NCBI GenBank assembly: GCA_910584605.1 | Contig: CAJUAW010000057.1 | Coordinates: forward strand, 1-16,907 | Reading direction: 5' to 3' | Origin: an uncultured Oscillospiraceae bacterium | GTDB lineage: Bacteria; Bacillota_A; Clostridia; Oscillospirales; Oscillospiraceae | Length of the DNA: 16,907 nt | Part shown: positions 6,789-12,602 of the stretch, one piece after another | Position numbering within the stretch: position 1 is the first letter of the stretch | Layout: the number at the start of each line of letters is the position of its first letter | Position numbers and translations under genes: made by a program | Notes under the pieces: model-generated | Database searches by the model: none | What the model was told of the DNA's origin: nothing | The model's input: the letters and a program-made list of their open reading frames with translations, nothing else

Positions 6789-8765
6789 CTACTCTTCCTC
6801 CAGATACTGGTCGATGGCCCTTGCCAGGGCGGCGGCAACCTGATCCACGGTCTGGCCGGTGATCTGGCCTCCGGCGGCGGCGGCGTTGCCCCCGCCCCCC
6901 AGCTTCTCCAGGATGATCTGCACGTTGGTGTCCCCCATGGAGCGGCCGGAGATGTTCACCTGCTCGCCGTCGGGGGAGATGACGAAGGAGGCGTCGATGC
7001 CGATGATGTTCAGCAGCTCGTCCGCCGCCTGGGCGGCAGTGACCCGGTTCACAGGGTGGTCGGCCACCGCCACAGCGATGCGCTCCCGGTACAGCCGGGC
7101 GTTCTGAATGATGGAATACTTGGCGATGGTGCCCGCCAGATCGTTCTGGAACAGCTTTTTTACCTCGGCGGTGTCCGCCCCGGAGCGGCGGAGGAAGGCC
7201 GCGGCCTCAAAGGTGCGGCCGCCGGTGCGCATGGTGAAGTTTTTGGTGTCCAGCACGATACCGGCCAGCAGGGCCTCGGCCTCCGCCCGGAGCAGGTGGT
7301 TGGGCTCCATGACGTACTGCAGCAGCTCGGTGACCAGCTCGGAGGCGGAGGAGGCGTAGGGCTCGTGGTAGTTGAGGGCCGCGCCCTCGATGTAGGTGGC
7401 CGCCCGGCGGTGGTGGTCGATGACCGCCACCCGGTTGCAGCTCTGGAGGACCTCCAGCGCCTGGACCTGCTCGGGCCGGTTGGTGTCCACCACCACCACC
7501 AGGGAGCGGTTGTCCGCAATGAGCAGGGCCTCCTGGGCGGAGATGAAGCAGTCGTGATATTCGGGCAGCTGGCTCAGCCGGTCGATCAGCTCCTGGGAGG
7601 GGGTGACCCCGGCCTCTCGGATGATGTGGGCGGGGATGCCGTTCTTCCGGCACAGGGCGCACACACCGGCGGCGGCGCCCACCGCGTCGTTATCCGGGGC
7701 CTTGTGGCCCATGATGAAGATCTGGGAGGAGTCGGACACCAGGGAGGACAGGGCGTTGGCCATCACCCGGCTCTTGACCTTGGTGCGCTTCTCTGTCTCC
7801 TTGGAGCGGCCCCCGTAGAACTCGAAGGTGAACTTGTTGCGGATCACCGCCTGATCGCCCCCCCGGGACAGAGCCATGTCCACCGACAGGTTGGCGAAGT
7901 CCAGCAGCTCCTTGTAGCTGTCGCCGTCCAGGCCCACGCCGATGGACAGTGAGGCGTTCATCCCGCTGGGATTGACGACCTGATGGATGGTATCCAGGAT
8001 GTCAAATTTGCTGTCCACAAATTTGGCCAAATGGCGCTGCTCAAAGACGAACAGGTAGCGCTCCCGCTGGTAGCGGCGGAGGATGCCCCCCGTCTCCGCC
8101 ACCCAGTGTTCGATGCGGCCGTCGATCTCCGCCATCATGGTGGAGCGGTCGTTTTCCGAGAGATTTTTCAGCAGGTCCTCATAGTTGTCGATGAGGAGCA
8201 CCGCCGCCACCGGGCGGCTGGCCTGGTACTGGTCCCGGGTCTGGGCCAGCTCGGTGACGTCCACCCAGTAGGTGGTGGCCAGAAAGCCCCCGCCTCCCCG
8301 GCCCCCGGTGCGCACCAGATGGCCGTAGACCTGGAAGAGCCGGCCGGCGTAGCTGACCTCGTCGGGACACTGGTTTTTTCCCTCCATCAGCCAGTGGATG
8401 TCAAAGTCCGGGATCAGGGCGGACAGCTTGGCGTCGTACAGGTGCTCCCGCTGGCCGGACAGGCGGAGGAACCGGTCGTTGGTCCAGATGATGTCGTCGC
8501 TTTCCGGGCGGAAGAGCACCATGGGCAGGGGGGAGTTGATCATGGTGTCCTTGGTGGCGGAGTCTACCGTACCGGCGTAGCTGTCCAGGTATTTGTTGAT
8601 CTCGTTTCGCCGGCGGCGGGCGCTCTCCCGGCTGTACAGGCCCAGACAGGCCACCAGTCCCAGCTCCACCAGGGCCAGCTGCCAGGAGAAGGCGGCGGAC
8701 AGCAGAGCGAACAGGATCAGGCACGCAAAGTACAGACGGAAGCTGGGTTGGAGCAGTTTGTTCAT
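6789..8765 (-). CDS. gdpP: Cyclic-di-AMP phosphodiesterase GdpP
   Basis: GdpP is a membrane-bound DHH-DHHA1 enzyme that cleaves c-di-AMP to pApA, controlling osmolyte uptake and wall stress. From ATG 8763-8765 it has 658 residues, close to the B. subtilis protein. It shows two TM helices (about 9-45), a PAS-like region (about 55-140), a degenerate GGDEF domain (GGDQA near 302), then the DHH domain with GHKAPDNDAVG (353-363), Asp in VVDTN (427), DHH (450-452) and Asp in LDTKNF (506). The DHHA1 motif reads GGGGNAAAAGG, with Asn where family members often have His. Upstream in-frame starts reach 8858, but the ATG at 8825 overlaps the predicted -10 box, so the shorter start is preferred. The ribosome binding site is weak (GAGGGGG), and a TTG at 8777 is an alternative. 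Confidence 0.94.
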   Translation of the reverse strand: MNKLLQPSFRLYFACLILFALLSAAFSWQLALVELGLVACLGLYSRESARRRRNEINKYLDSYAGTVDSATKDTMINSPLPMVLFRPESDDIIWTNDRFLRLSGQREHLYDAKLSALIPDFDIHWLMEGKNQCPDEVSYAGRLFQVYGHLVRTGGRGGGGFLATTYWVDVTELAQTRDQYQASRPVAAVLLIDNYEDLLKNLSENDRSTMMAEIDGRIEHWVAETGGILRRYQRERYLFVFEQRHLAKFVDSKFDILDTIHQVVNPSGMNASLSIGVGLDGDSYKELLDFANLSVDMALSRGGDQAVIRNKFTFEFYGGRSKETEKRTKVKSRVMANALSSLVSDSSQIFIMGHKAPDNDAVGAAAGVCALCRKNGIPAHIIREAGVTPSQELIDRLSQLPEYHDCFISAQEALLIADNRSLVVVVDTNRPEQVQALEVLQSCNRVAVIDHHRRAATYIEGAALNYHEPYASSASELVTELLQYVMEPNHLLRAEAEALLAGIVLDTKNFTMRTGGRTFEAAAFLRRSGADTAEVKKLFQNDLAGTIAKYSIIQNARLYRERIAVAVADHPVNRVTAAQAADELLNIIGIDASFVISPDGEQVNISGRSMGDTNVQIILEKLGGGGNAAAAGGQITGQTVDQVAAALARAIDQYLEEE

Positions 8766-8823
8766 TTTTCGGTTCAAAGGAGGCGGCCCCCTCTCGGTCG
8801 ATATCCATAACAAAAGGTATTTC

Positions 8824-8852
8824 ATTATATCAAATCCCCACGGGAAGTACAA
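8824..8852 (-). promoter_or_regulatory. Promoter of the gdpP-rplI-dnaB-tilS-hpt-ftsH group
   Basis: On the - strand a perfect TATAAT (plus 8824-8829) has TTGTAC (plus 8847-8852) 17 bp upstream. The predicted start near 8817 gives a leader of about 50 nt before the chosen gdpP ATG. It is divergent from the ilvE promoter, and the two -35 boxes are 23 bp apart. It is the only clear - strand promoter seen ahead of the six genes. Confidence 0.6.
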
Positions 8853-8875
8853 GCACAAAATCCGCCGTCAGGCTC

Positions 8876-8903
8876 TTGACCGGAGAAAAATTGCTGATAT
8901 AAT
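8876..8903 (+). promoter_or_regulatory. Promoter of ilvE
   Basis: TTGACC (8876-8881) and TATAAT (8898-8903) are separated by 16 bp. The predicted start near 8910 leaves a leader of about 30 nt. That is too short for a T-box or peptide-leader attenuator, so no leader-based amino acid control is visible. Confidence 0.8.
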
Positions 8904-8940
8904 AGAGGTTACCCTAACATGGAAACAGGAGTGATCTACT

Positions 8941-10002
8941 ATGGAAATCAAAGTCACCCGCGCAGCGACCCTGAAGGAAAAACCGGATTCCTCCACTCTG
9001 GTCTTCGGCCAGAGCTTTACCGACCATATGTTCATTGCAGACTATTACGCAGGCAAGGGCTGGCAGGACGCCCGCATCGTCCCTTACGCACCTCTGCAGA
9101 TCGACCCCGCCGCCAAGGTGCTCCACTACGCCCAGGAGATTTTTGAGGGCCTGAAGGCCTACCGCACCGCCGACGGCTCCGTGCAGCTCTTCCGGCCCAT
9201 GGACAATATCCGCCGGATGAACGCCTCCGCCGGGCGGCTGTCCCTGCCCCAGGTCCCTGAGGACCTGGCCCTGGCCGGCATCACCGAGCTGGTCAAGCTG
9301 GAGCAGGACTGGGTCCCCAGCGAGGAGGGCACCTCCCTGTATATCCGCCCCTTCATCATCGGCATTGACCCCGCTTTGGGGGTCCACTCCTCCCACCACT
9401 GCCAGTATATCGTCATCGTCTGCCCCGTGGGCGCCTACTACCCCGAGGGGCTGGCCCCTGTCAAGATCTACGTGGAGGACGAGGACGTGCGCGCGGTCAA
9501 GGGCGGCACTGGCATGGCCAAGACCGGCGGCAACTACGCCGCCTCCCTCCGGGCCGGCGACCGGGCCGAGGCCAAGGGCTACACCCAGGTGTTGTGGCTG
9601 GACGGCGTCCACCGCAAGTATATCGAGGAGGTGGGCGCCATGAACGTGATGTTCAAGGTGGACGGCAAGATCCTCACCCCCGACCTGAACGGCTCCGTGC
9701 TGGACGGCATCACCCGCCGCTCCTGCATCCAGCTGCTGAAGGACTGGGGCTACGAGGTGGAGGAGCGCCGCATCTCCGCCGAGGAGCTGTTCGAGGCCGC
9801 CAAGAAGGGCGCCATGGAGGAAGCCTGGGGCACCGGCACCGCCGCTGTGGTTTCTCCCATCGGCGAGCTGGCCGAGGGCGGCGAGAAGGTTATCATCAAC
9901 AATAACCAGATCGGCGAGATCACCCAGAAGCTCTATGACGAGCTCACCGGCATCCAGTGGGGCCGTGTCGCCGATCCCCACGGCTGGATTATGAAGCTGT
10001 AA
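8941..10002 (+). CDS. ilvE: Branched-chain amino acid aminotransferase
   Basis: This PLP-dependent fold-type IV enzyme exchanges amino groups between glutamate and the keto acids of Leu, Ile and Val. The 353 residues match the longer, eukaryote-like BCAT form. HYAQEIFEGLKAYR (62-75) lies in the N-terminal half. The PLP lysine is probably Lys194 in GMAKTGGNYAASL. LWLDG (218-222), EVGAMN (230-235, EVGTMN in many relatives), SVLDGITRRS (252-261) and GTGTAAVVSP (297-306) follow. ATG 8941 has AGGAG (8927-8931) 9 nt upstream and its own promoter. It is divergent from gdpP. A hairpin follows at 10014-10037, then an unrelated small gene. Confidence 0.95.
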   Translation: MEIKVTRAATLKEKPDSSTLVFGQSFTDHMFIADYYAGKGWQDARIVPYAPLQIDPAAKVLHYAQEIFEGLKAYRTADGSVQLFRPMDNIRRMNASAGRLSLPQVPEDLALAGITELVKLEQDWVPSEEGTSLYIRPFIIGIDPALGVHSSHHCQYIVIVCPVGAYYPEGLAPVKIYVEDEDVRAVKGGTGMAKTGGNYAASLRAGDRAEAKGYTQVLWLDGVHRKYIEEVGAMNVMFKVDGKILTPDLNGSVLDGITRRSCIQLLKDWGYEVEERRISAEELFEAAKKGAMEEAWGTGTAAVVSPIGELAEGGEKVIINNNQIGEITQKLYDELTGIQWGRVADPHGWIMKL

Positions 10003-10013
10003 AAAAATTGGTT

Positions 10014-10037
10014 CAGGGGCCCCGTCCGGGGCCCCTG
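10014..10037 (+). terminator. GC-rich hairpin after ilvE
   Basis: CAGGGGCCCCG (10014-10024) and CGGGGCCCCTG (10027-10037) form a perfect inverted repeat, effectively a 10-bp stem with a tetraloop. The following TTCTGCTT is a poor U-tract, so termination may be partial and the next gene could be reached by readthrough. On the - strand the T-run lies several bases away. Confidence 0.55.
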
Positions 10038-10062
10038 TTCTGCTTATAAGGGAGGTATTTTG

Positions 10063-10407
10063 ATGGATCATATCCAGTTTATGCGGGAAAACGGCATCGC
10101 CGCCTTTGCCGAGGCCGACCGGGCGGCCGGAGTCATCCGGGTGGAAAAGATTGGGAGTCTGAAATATTGGAGCCTGTTTCAAGAGCTGATCTTATACTCT
10201 GACGCGGCCCGCCTGTACGAGAGCACAGGCAGCTCCTTCCCTTTTCGGATATGGAGGCAGGGAGATATGGGATGCCTGGTCTCCCAGATCACTGAAAACC
10301 TGGCTACAGCTCTGTTTTACGAGAGCAAACTGGATGTGAAAGCACAGATAGATTGGGTCAAGGAATTGGACAAAAAGGTTCGCGCGCTGTATGAAGCAGC
10401 GAACTGA
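10063..10407 (+). CDS. Hypothetical protein, 114 residues
   Basis: I do not recognise this protein. ATG 10063 is preceded by GGGAGG (10050-10055) with 7 nt spacing. A TTG one codon earlier is in frame but closer to the site. The sequence is soluble-looking, with no signal peptide or membrane segment, and mixes probable helices (the RENGIAAFAEADRAAG region, LFQELILYSDAARLYE) with a Lys/Asp-rich C-terminal helix (KELDKKVRALYEA). No catalytic motif stands out. It lies about 60 nt after ilvE behind an imperfect terminator. Its stop is only 6 bp upstream of the -35 box of the small toxin-like gene. The strong ribosome binding site supports it being real. Confidence 0.7.
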   Translation: MDHIQFMRENGIAAFAEADRAAGVIRVEKIGSLKYWSLFQELILYSDAARLYESTGSSFPFRIWRQGDMGCLVSQITENLATALFYESKLDVKAQIDWVKELDKKVRALYEAAN

Positions 10408-10413
10408 CCACCC

Positions 10414-10442
10414 TTGCGGTCTTTGTCGAAAGCTGGTATAAT
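10414..10442 (+). promoter_or_regulatory. Promoter of the toxin-like small gene
   Basis: TTGCGG (10414-10419) and a perfect TATAAT (10437-10442) are separated by 17 bp. Transcription would start near 10449, about 40 nt before the ATG of the 31-residue peptide. The -35 box starts 6 bp after the stop of the preceding gene. Confidence 0.75.
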
Positions 10443-10455
10443 GGCTGTGCTGTCC

Positions 10456-10484
10456 CCACCTACACCGGCAGCGGGAGGAGGTGG
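10456..10484 (+). promoter_or_regulatory. Leader hairpin masking the ribosome binding site
   Basis: CCACCT (10456-10461) is fully complementary to AGGTGG (10479-10484), the 3' part of the unusually strong GGGAGGAGGTGG ribosome binding site. The loop is 17 nt. The stem lies wholly in the predicted leader (start near 10449) and would hide the site. This is a known feature of type I toxin messages such as RNA I of par, where a 5' stem-loop limits ribosome access. Confidence 0.5.
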
Positions 10485-10511
10485 AAGCATGAACTATTTA
10501 ATAGACTTCTT
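10481..10511 (+). repeat. Direct repeat, copy 1 (toxin ribosome site and start region)
   Basis: These 31 bases (GTGGAAGCATG..., through codon 8) match 10651-10682 at 27 positions, with one extra A in the second copy. The two copies end up in oppositely directed transcripts, so the RNAs can pair here. This is the role DRa and DRb play in the par locus. Confidence 0.8.
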
Positions 10512-10584
10512 TGTGTCGCTTGGAGCAAACGTGGCTGCCTACTGCGTGAGCAAATGGCTTGAGCGACACCGCAAGGGACAGTAA
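10489..10584 (+). CDS. 31-residue hydrophobic peptide, candidate type I toxin
   Basis: ATG 10489 opens 31 codons to TAA (10582-10584). AGGAGGT (10476-10482) sits 6 nt upstream, one of the strongest sites in the window. The peptide starts MNYLIDFFVSLGANVAAY, giving one membrane-spanning segment (about residues 3-24), then Trp and a basic tail (LERHRKGQ). Length, a single helix and a charged tail match Fst/Ldr-like type I toxins that damage the membrane. The gene has its own promoter (10414-10442), a sequestering leader hairpin and a shared terminator (10599-10645). A convergent short RNA carrying a copy of its start region lies just beyond. It could also be a small regulatory membrane peptide. 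No homology search was possible. Confidence 0.7.
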   Translation: MNYLIDFFVSLGANVAAYCVSKWLERHRKGQ

Positions 10585-10598
10585 AGCCTGCCACCGCA

Positions 10599-10645
10599 AA
10601 AAGGGACCCCCTGGAGAGAGCCAACCTCTTCAGGGGGTCCCTTTT
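10599..10645. terminator. Strong bidirectional terminator shared by toxin and antisense RNA
   Basis: The 20-bp stem AAAAGGGACCCCCTGGAGAG (10599-10618) pairs with 10626-10645, with one G-T pair and a 7-nt loop. TTTT ends the stem on the + strand and TTTTT on the - strand. It therefore ends the toxin message and the convergent RNA within the same element, as in par loci. Confidence 0.9.
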
Positions 10646-10650
10646 GCTTG

Positions 10651-10682
10651 GTGGAAACACGAAACTACTTAATCGACTTCTT
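10651..10682 (-). repeat. Direct repeat, copy 2 (degenerate toxin start region)
   Basis: This copy begins GTGGAAACACGAAACTACTT. Compared with 10481-10511 it has four substitutions and one inserted A. The start codon has become ACG and the ribosome binding site is absent. Read in the matching frame it still gives NYLIDFLAF, recalling the toxin N-terminus NYLIDFFVS, so it probably arose by duplication. As DNA for a protein it looks dead. As template for the - strand RNA it is placed to work. Confidence 0.8.
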
Positions 10683-10698
10683 AGCTTTCGCTGTGTTC

Positions 10699-10728
10699 AG
10701 TATACCACAGACAGCCCATCCTATGCAA
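10699..10728 (-). promoter_or_regulatory. Promoter of the candidate antisense RNA
   Basis: On the - strand TTGCAT (plus 10723-10728) and TATACT (plus 10699-10704) are 18 bp apart, and TGG before the -10 box gives an extended TGn element. The predicted start is near 10692, about 10 nt before the repeat. It is back-to-back with the prfC promoter. Confidence 0.6.
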
Positions 10729-10741
10729 GAGGAATTTTTGC

Positions 10742-10770
10742 TTGCCACCTCTGCCATCTTATGGTACAAT
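10742..10770 (+). promoter_or_regulatory. Promoter of prfC
   Basis: TTGCCA (10742-10747) and TACAAT (10765-10770) are 17 bp apart with an extended TGG before the -10 box. The predicted start near 10777 gives a leader of about 35 nt before the TTG start. Confidence 0.7.
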
Positions 10771-10811
10771 AGCTTGCCAAACAGGAAATAAAAGCAAGGG
10801 AGTGGACCCTT

Positions 10812-12419
10812 TTGTCGAACTACGAAGCGGAAATCAAGCGCCGGCGGACCTTTGCCATCATCTCCCACCCGGACGCGGGCAAGACCACCCTGACGGAGAA
10901 GTTCCTCCTGTACGGTGGGGCCATCGCCCAGGCGGGGCAGGTGAAGGGGAAGAAGAACACCCGGGCGGCCACGTCGGACTGGATGGAGATCGAGAAGCAG
11001 AGGGGCATCTCGGTGACCTCCTCGGTGATGCAGTTCCAGTACGAGGGCTTCTGCATCAACATTCTGGACACCCCCGGCCACCAGGACTTCTCTGAGGACA
11101 CCTACCGCACCCTGATGGCCGCCGATTCCGCCGTGATGGTCATCGATGGGGCCAAAGGCGTGGAGGCCCAGACCCGGAAGCTGTTCAAGGTGTGCGCCAT
11201 GCGGGACATCCCCATCTTCACCTTTATTAACAAGATGGACCGGGAGGCCCGGGACCCCTTTGAGCTGTGCGAGGAGCTGGAGCACGAGCTGGGCATCGAC
11301 ACCTACGCCATGAACTGGCCCATCGGCTGCGGCAAGGAGTTTATGGGGGTGTATGACCGGCAGAACCGGAAGGTGATCCACTTCACCTCCAACACCAACG
11401 CCAGGGCGGCCACCGCCACCCAGATCGAACCCGACGATCCCGCTCTGGCGGAGCTGATCGGCACGGCCAGGCGGGACCGGCTGGTGGACGAGATCGAGCT
11501 GCTGGACGGGGCCTCCTGCGATTTCGACCTGGACCGAGTGCGCCACGGCAAGCTGTCGCCAGTGTTTTTCGGGTCCGCCCTCACCAATTTCGGAGTGGAG
11601 CCCTTTTTGGAGGAGTTCCTCCGCATGACCACCGCCCCCCTGGCTCGGAAAGCCGGTGAGGAGGTCATCGACGCCTTTGACGGCGACTTCTCCGCATTCG
11701 TCTTCAAGATCCAGGCCAACATGAACAAGGCCCACCGGGACCGCATCGCCTTTATGCGGGTGGTGTCGGGGAAGTTTGAGGCGGACAAGGAGGTCTACCA
11801 CCTCCAGGGCGGGAAAAAGATCCGCCTGTCCCGGCCCCAGCAGCTGATGGCGGCGGAGCGGGAGATCATTGAGGAAGCCTACGCCGGAGACATCATCGGC
11901 GTGTTTGATCCGGGCATCTTCTCCATTGGCGACACGCTGTGCGCTCCAGGGAAAAAGTTTGCCTTCGACCCCATCCCCACCTTCGCCCCGGAGCACTTTG
12001 AGCGCATCCGCTCCATGGACACCATGAAGCGCAAGCAGTTCCTGAAGGGCGTGGAGCAGATCGCCCAGGAGGGCGCCATCCAGATCTTCAAGACCCCCTA
12101 CTCCGGCATGGAGGAGGTCATCGTGGGGGTGGTGGGCACCCTGCAATTCGATGTGCTGGAGTACCGCCTGCGGTCGGAGTACAACGTGGAGCTGTACAAG
12201 GAGGGCCTGCCCTTCGAATATCTGCGGTGGATCGTCAAGGAGGACGAGGATGCCCCACCCCTGAAGGAGGAGGACCTGCTCCTGCCCAACGACGCCAAGC
12301 TGGTGGAGGACTACAAGGGCAATCAGCTGCTGCTGTTTGCCTCTCAGTGGTCCATCCAGTGGGTCACCGAGCGGAACAAGGGCCTGAAGCTGGCCGAGTT
12401 CGGCGGAGCGAAATTTTAA
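10812..12419 (+). CDS. prfC: Peptide chain release factor 3
   Basis: RF3 is a translational GTPase that removes RF1/RF2 from the ribosome after termination. The 535-residue length is typical. It shows G1 SHPDAGKTT (18-26), G2 RGISVTSS (64-71), G3 DTPGHQDF (86-93), G4 NKMD (140-143), and RF3-type C-terminal segments such as the RKQFLKGVEQIAQEGAIQ region and VGVVGTLQFDVLEYRL. The start is TTG 10812, preceded by AAGGGAG (10796-10802). The next in-frame ATG would remove G1, so TTG is required. AAGGG and CCCTT (10808-10812) could form a small hairpin over the ribosome site and start codon, which may lower initiation. It has its own promoter and terminator. Confidence 0.96.
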   Translation: MSNYEAEIKRRRTFAIISHPDAGKTTLTEKFLLYGGAIAQAGQVKGKKNTRAATSDWMEIEKQRGISVTSSVMQFQYEGFCINILDTPGHQDFSEDTYRTLMAADSAVMVIDGAKGVEAQTRKLFKVCAMRDIPIFTFINKMDREARDPFELCEELEHELGIDTYAMNWPIGCGKEFMGVYDRQNRKVIHFTSNTNARAATATQIEPDDPALAELIGTARRDRLVDEIELLDGASCDFDLDRVRHGKLSPVFFGSALTNFGVEPFLEEFLRMTTAPLARKAGEEVIDAFDGDFSAFVFKIQANMNKAHRDRIAFMRVVSGKFEADKEVYHLQGGKKIRLSRPQQLMAAEREIIEEAYAGDIIGVFDPGIFSIGDTLCAPGKKFAFDPIPTFAPEHFERIRSMDTMKRKQFLKGVEQIAQEGAIQIFKTPYSGMEEVIVGVVGTLQFDVLEYRLRSEYNVELYKEGLPFEYLRWIVKEDEDAPPLKEEDLLLPNDAKLVEDYKGNQLLLFASQWSIQWVTERNKGLKLAEFGGAKF

Positions 12420-12424
12420 GGTTC

Positions 12425-12452
12425 AAGCGGACCCCGTCTGGGGTCCGCTTTT
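12425..12452 (+). terminator. Terminator of prfC
   Basis: AAGCGGACCCC (12425-12435) and GGGGTCCGCTT (12440-12450) form an 11-bp stem with loop GTCT, followed by TTTTCT. It begins 6 nt after the prfC stop. This is a standard intrinsic terminator. Confidence 0.92.
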
Positions 12453-12498
12453 CTAAGCTGTGGAAGAAGATACTTGTGCGGCAGACGTAATTTTATGC

Positions 12499-12527
12499 TT
12501 CCCTTTTGGCCGGATTTGTGATATACT
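12499..12527 (+). promoter_or_regulatory. Probable extended -10 promoter of the MATE gene
   Basis: TGATATACT (12519-12527) is a good extended -10 element. The best -35 candidate 17 bp upstream, TTCCCT (12499-12504), is weak. The predicted leader of about 70 nt contains a GC hairpin (GCGCCCCC 12553-12560 with GGGGGCGC 12572-12579) just before the ribosome binding site. Confidence 0.45.
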
Positions 12528-12602
12528 GCCCACTATCATAATTCGCCTGAACGCGCCCCCGCCCAGCGGCTGGGGGCGCAGAACGGATTGGAGGAAAGCG
12601 GC

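Larger units (their letters stand above)
10597..10692 (-). ncRNA. Candidate antisense antitoxin RNA (RNA II-like)
   Basis: A - strand promoter (10699-10728) predicts a start near 10692, and the shared hairpin ends the RNA near 10597, giving about 95 nt. From its 5' end it contains AGC-GAAA-GCT, a short stem with a GNRA loop, then the complement of the repeat 10651-10682, then the terminator hairpin. The repeat complement can pair with the toxin message from its ribosome binding site through codon 8. Twenty-seven pairs are Watson-Crick and three of the four differences are G-U compatible. The terminator segments are also mutually complementary. Transcription is inferred from sequence only. Confidence 0.55.

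Noticed and set aside
6690..7952. A 420-codon + strand open frame opposite gdpP
   Set aside because: It is low-complexity Gly/Val/His/Asp-rich sequence opposite a gene with all family motifs. It is a shadow frame.
8904..8940. T-box or leader-peptide control of ilvE
   Set aside because: The leader is only about 30 nt and contains no specifier loop, terminator or leader ORF.
8914..10182. A 422-codon - strand open frame opposite ilvE
   Set aside because: It is a shadow of the aminotransferase, with no ribosome site and no recognisable domain.
10651..10791. An in-frame reading NYLIDFLAFAVF... after the terminator as a second toxin gene
   Set aside because: The start codon is ACG, there is no ribosome binding site, and the frame loses similarity after about nine residues. 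It makes more sense as template for the - strand RNA.
10665..12146. A 493-codon - strand open frame opposite prfC
   Set aside because: It has Gly/His/Leu-rich shadow composition, and prfC on the other strand is complete and well supported.
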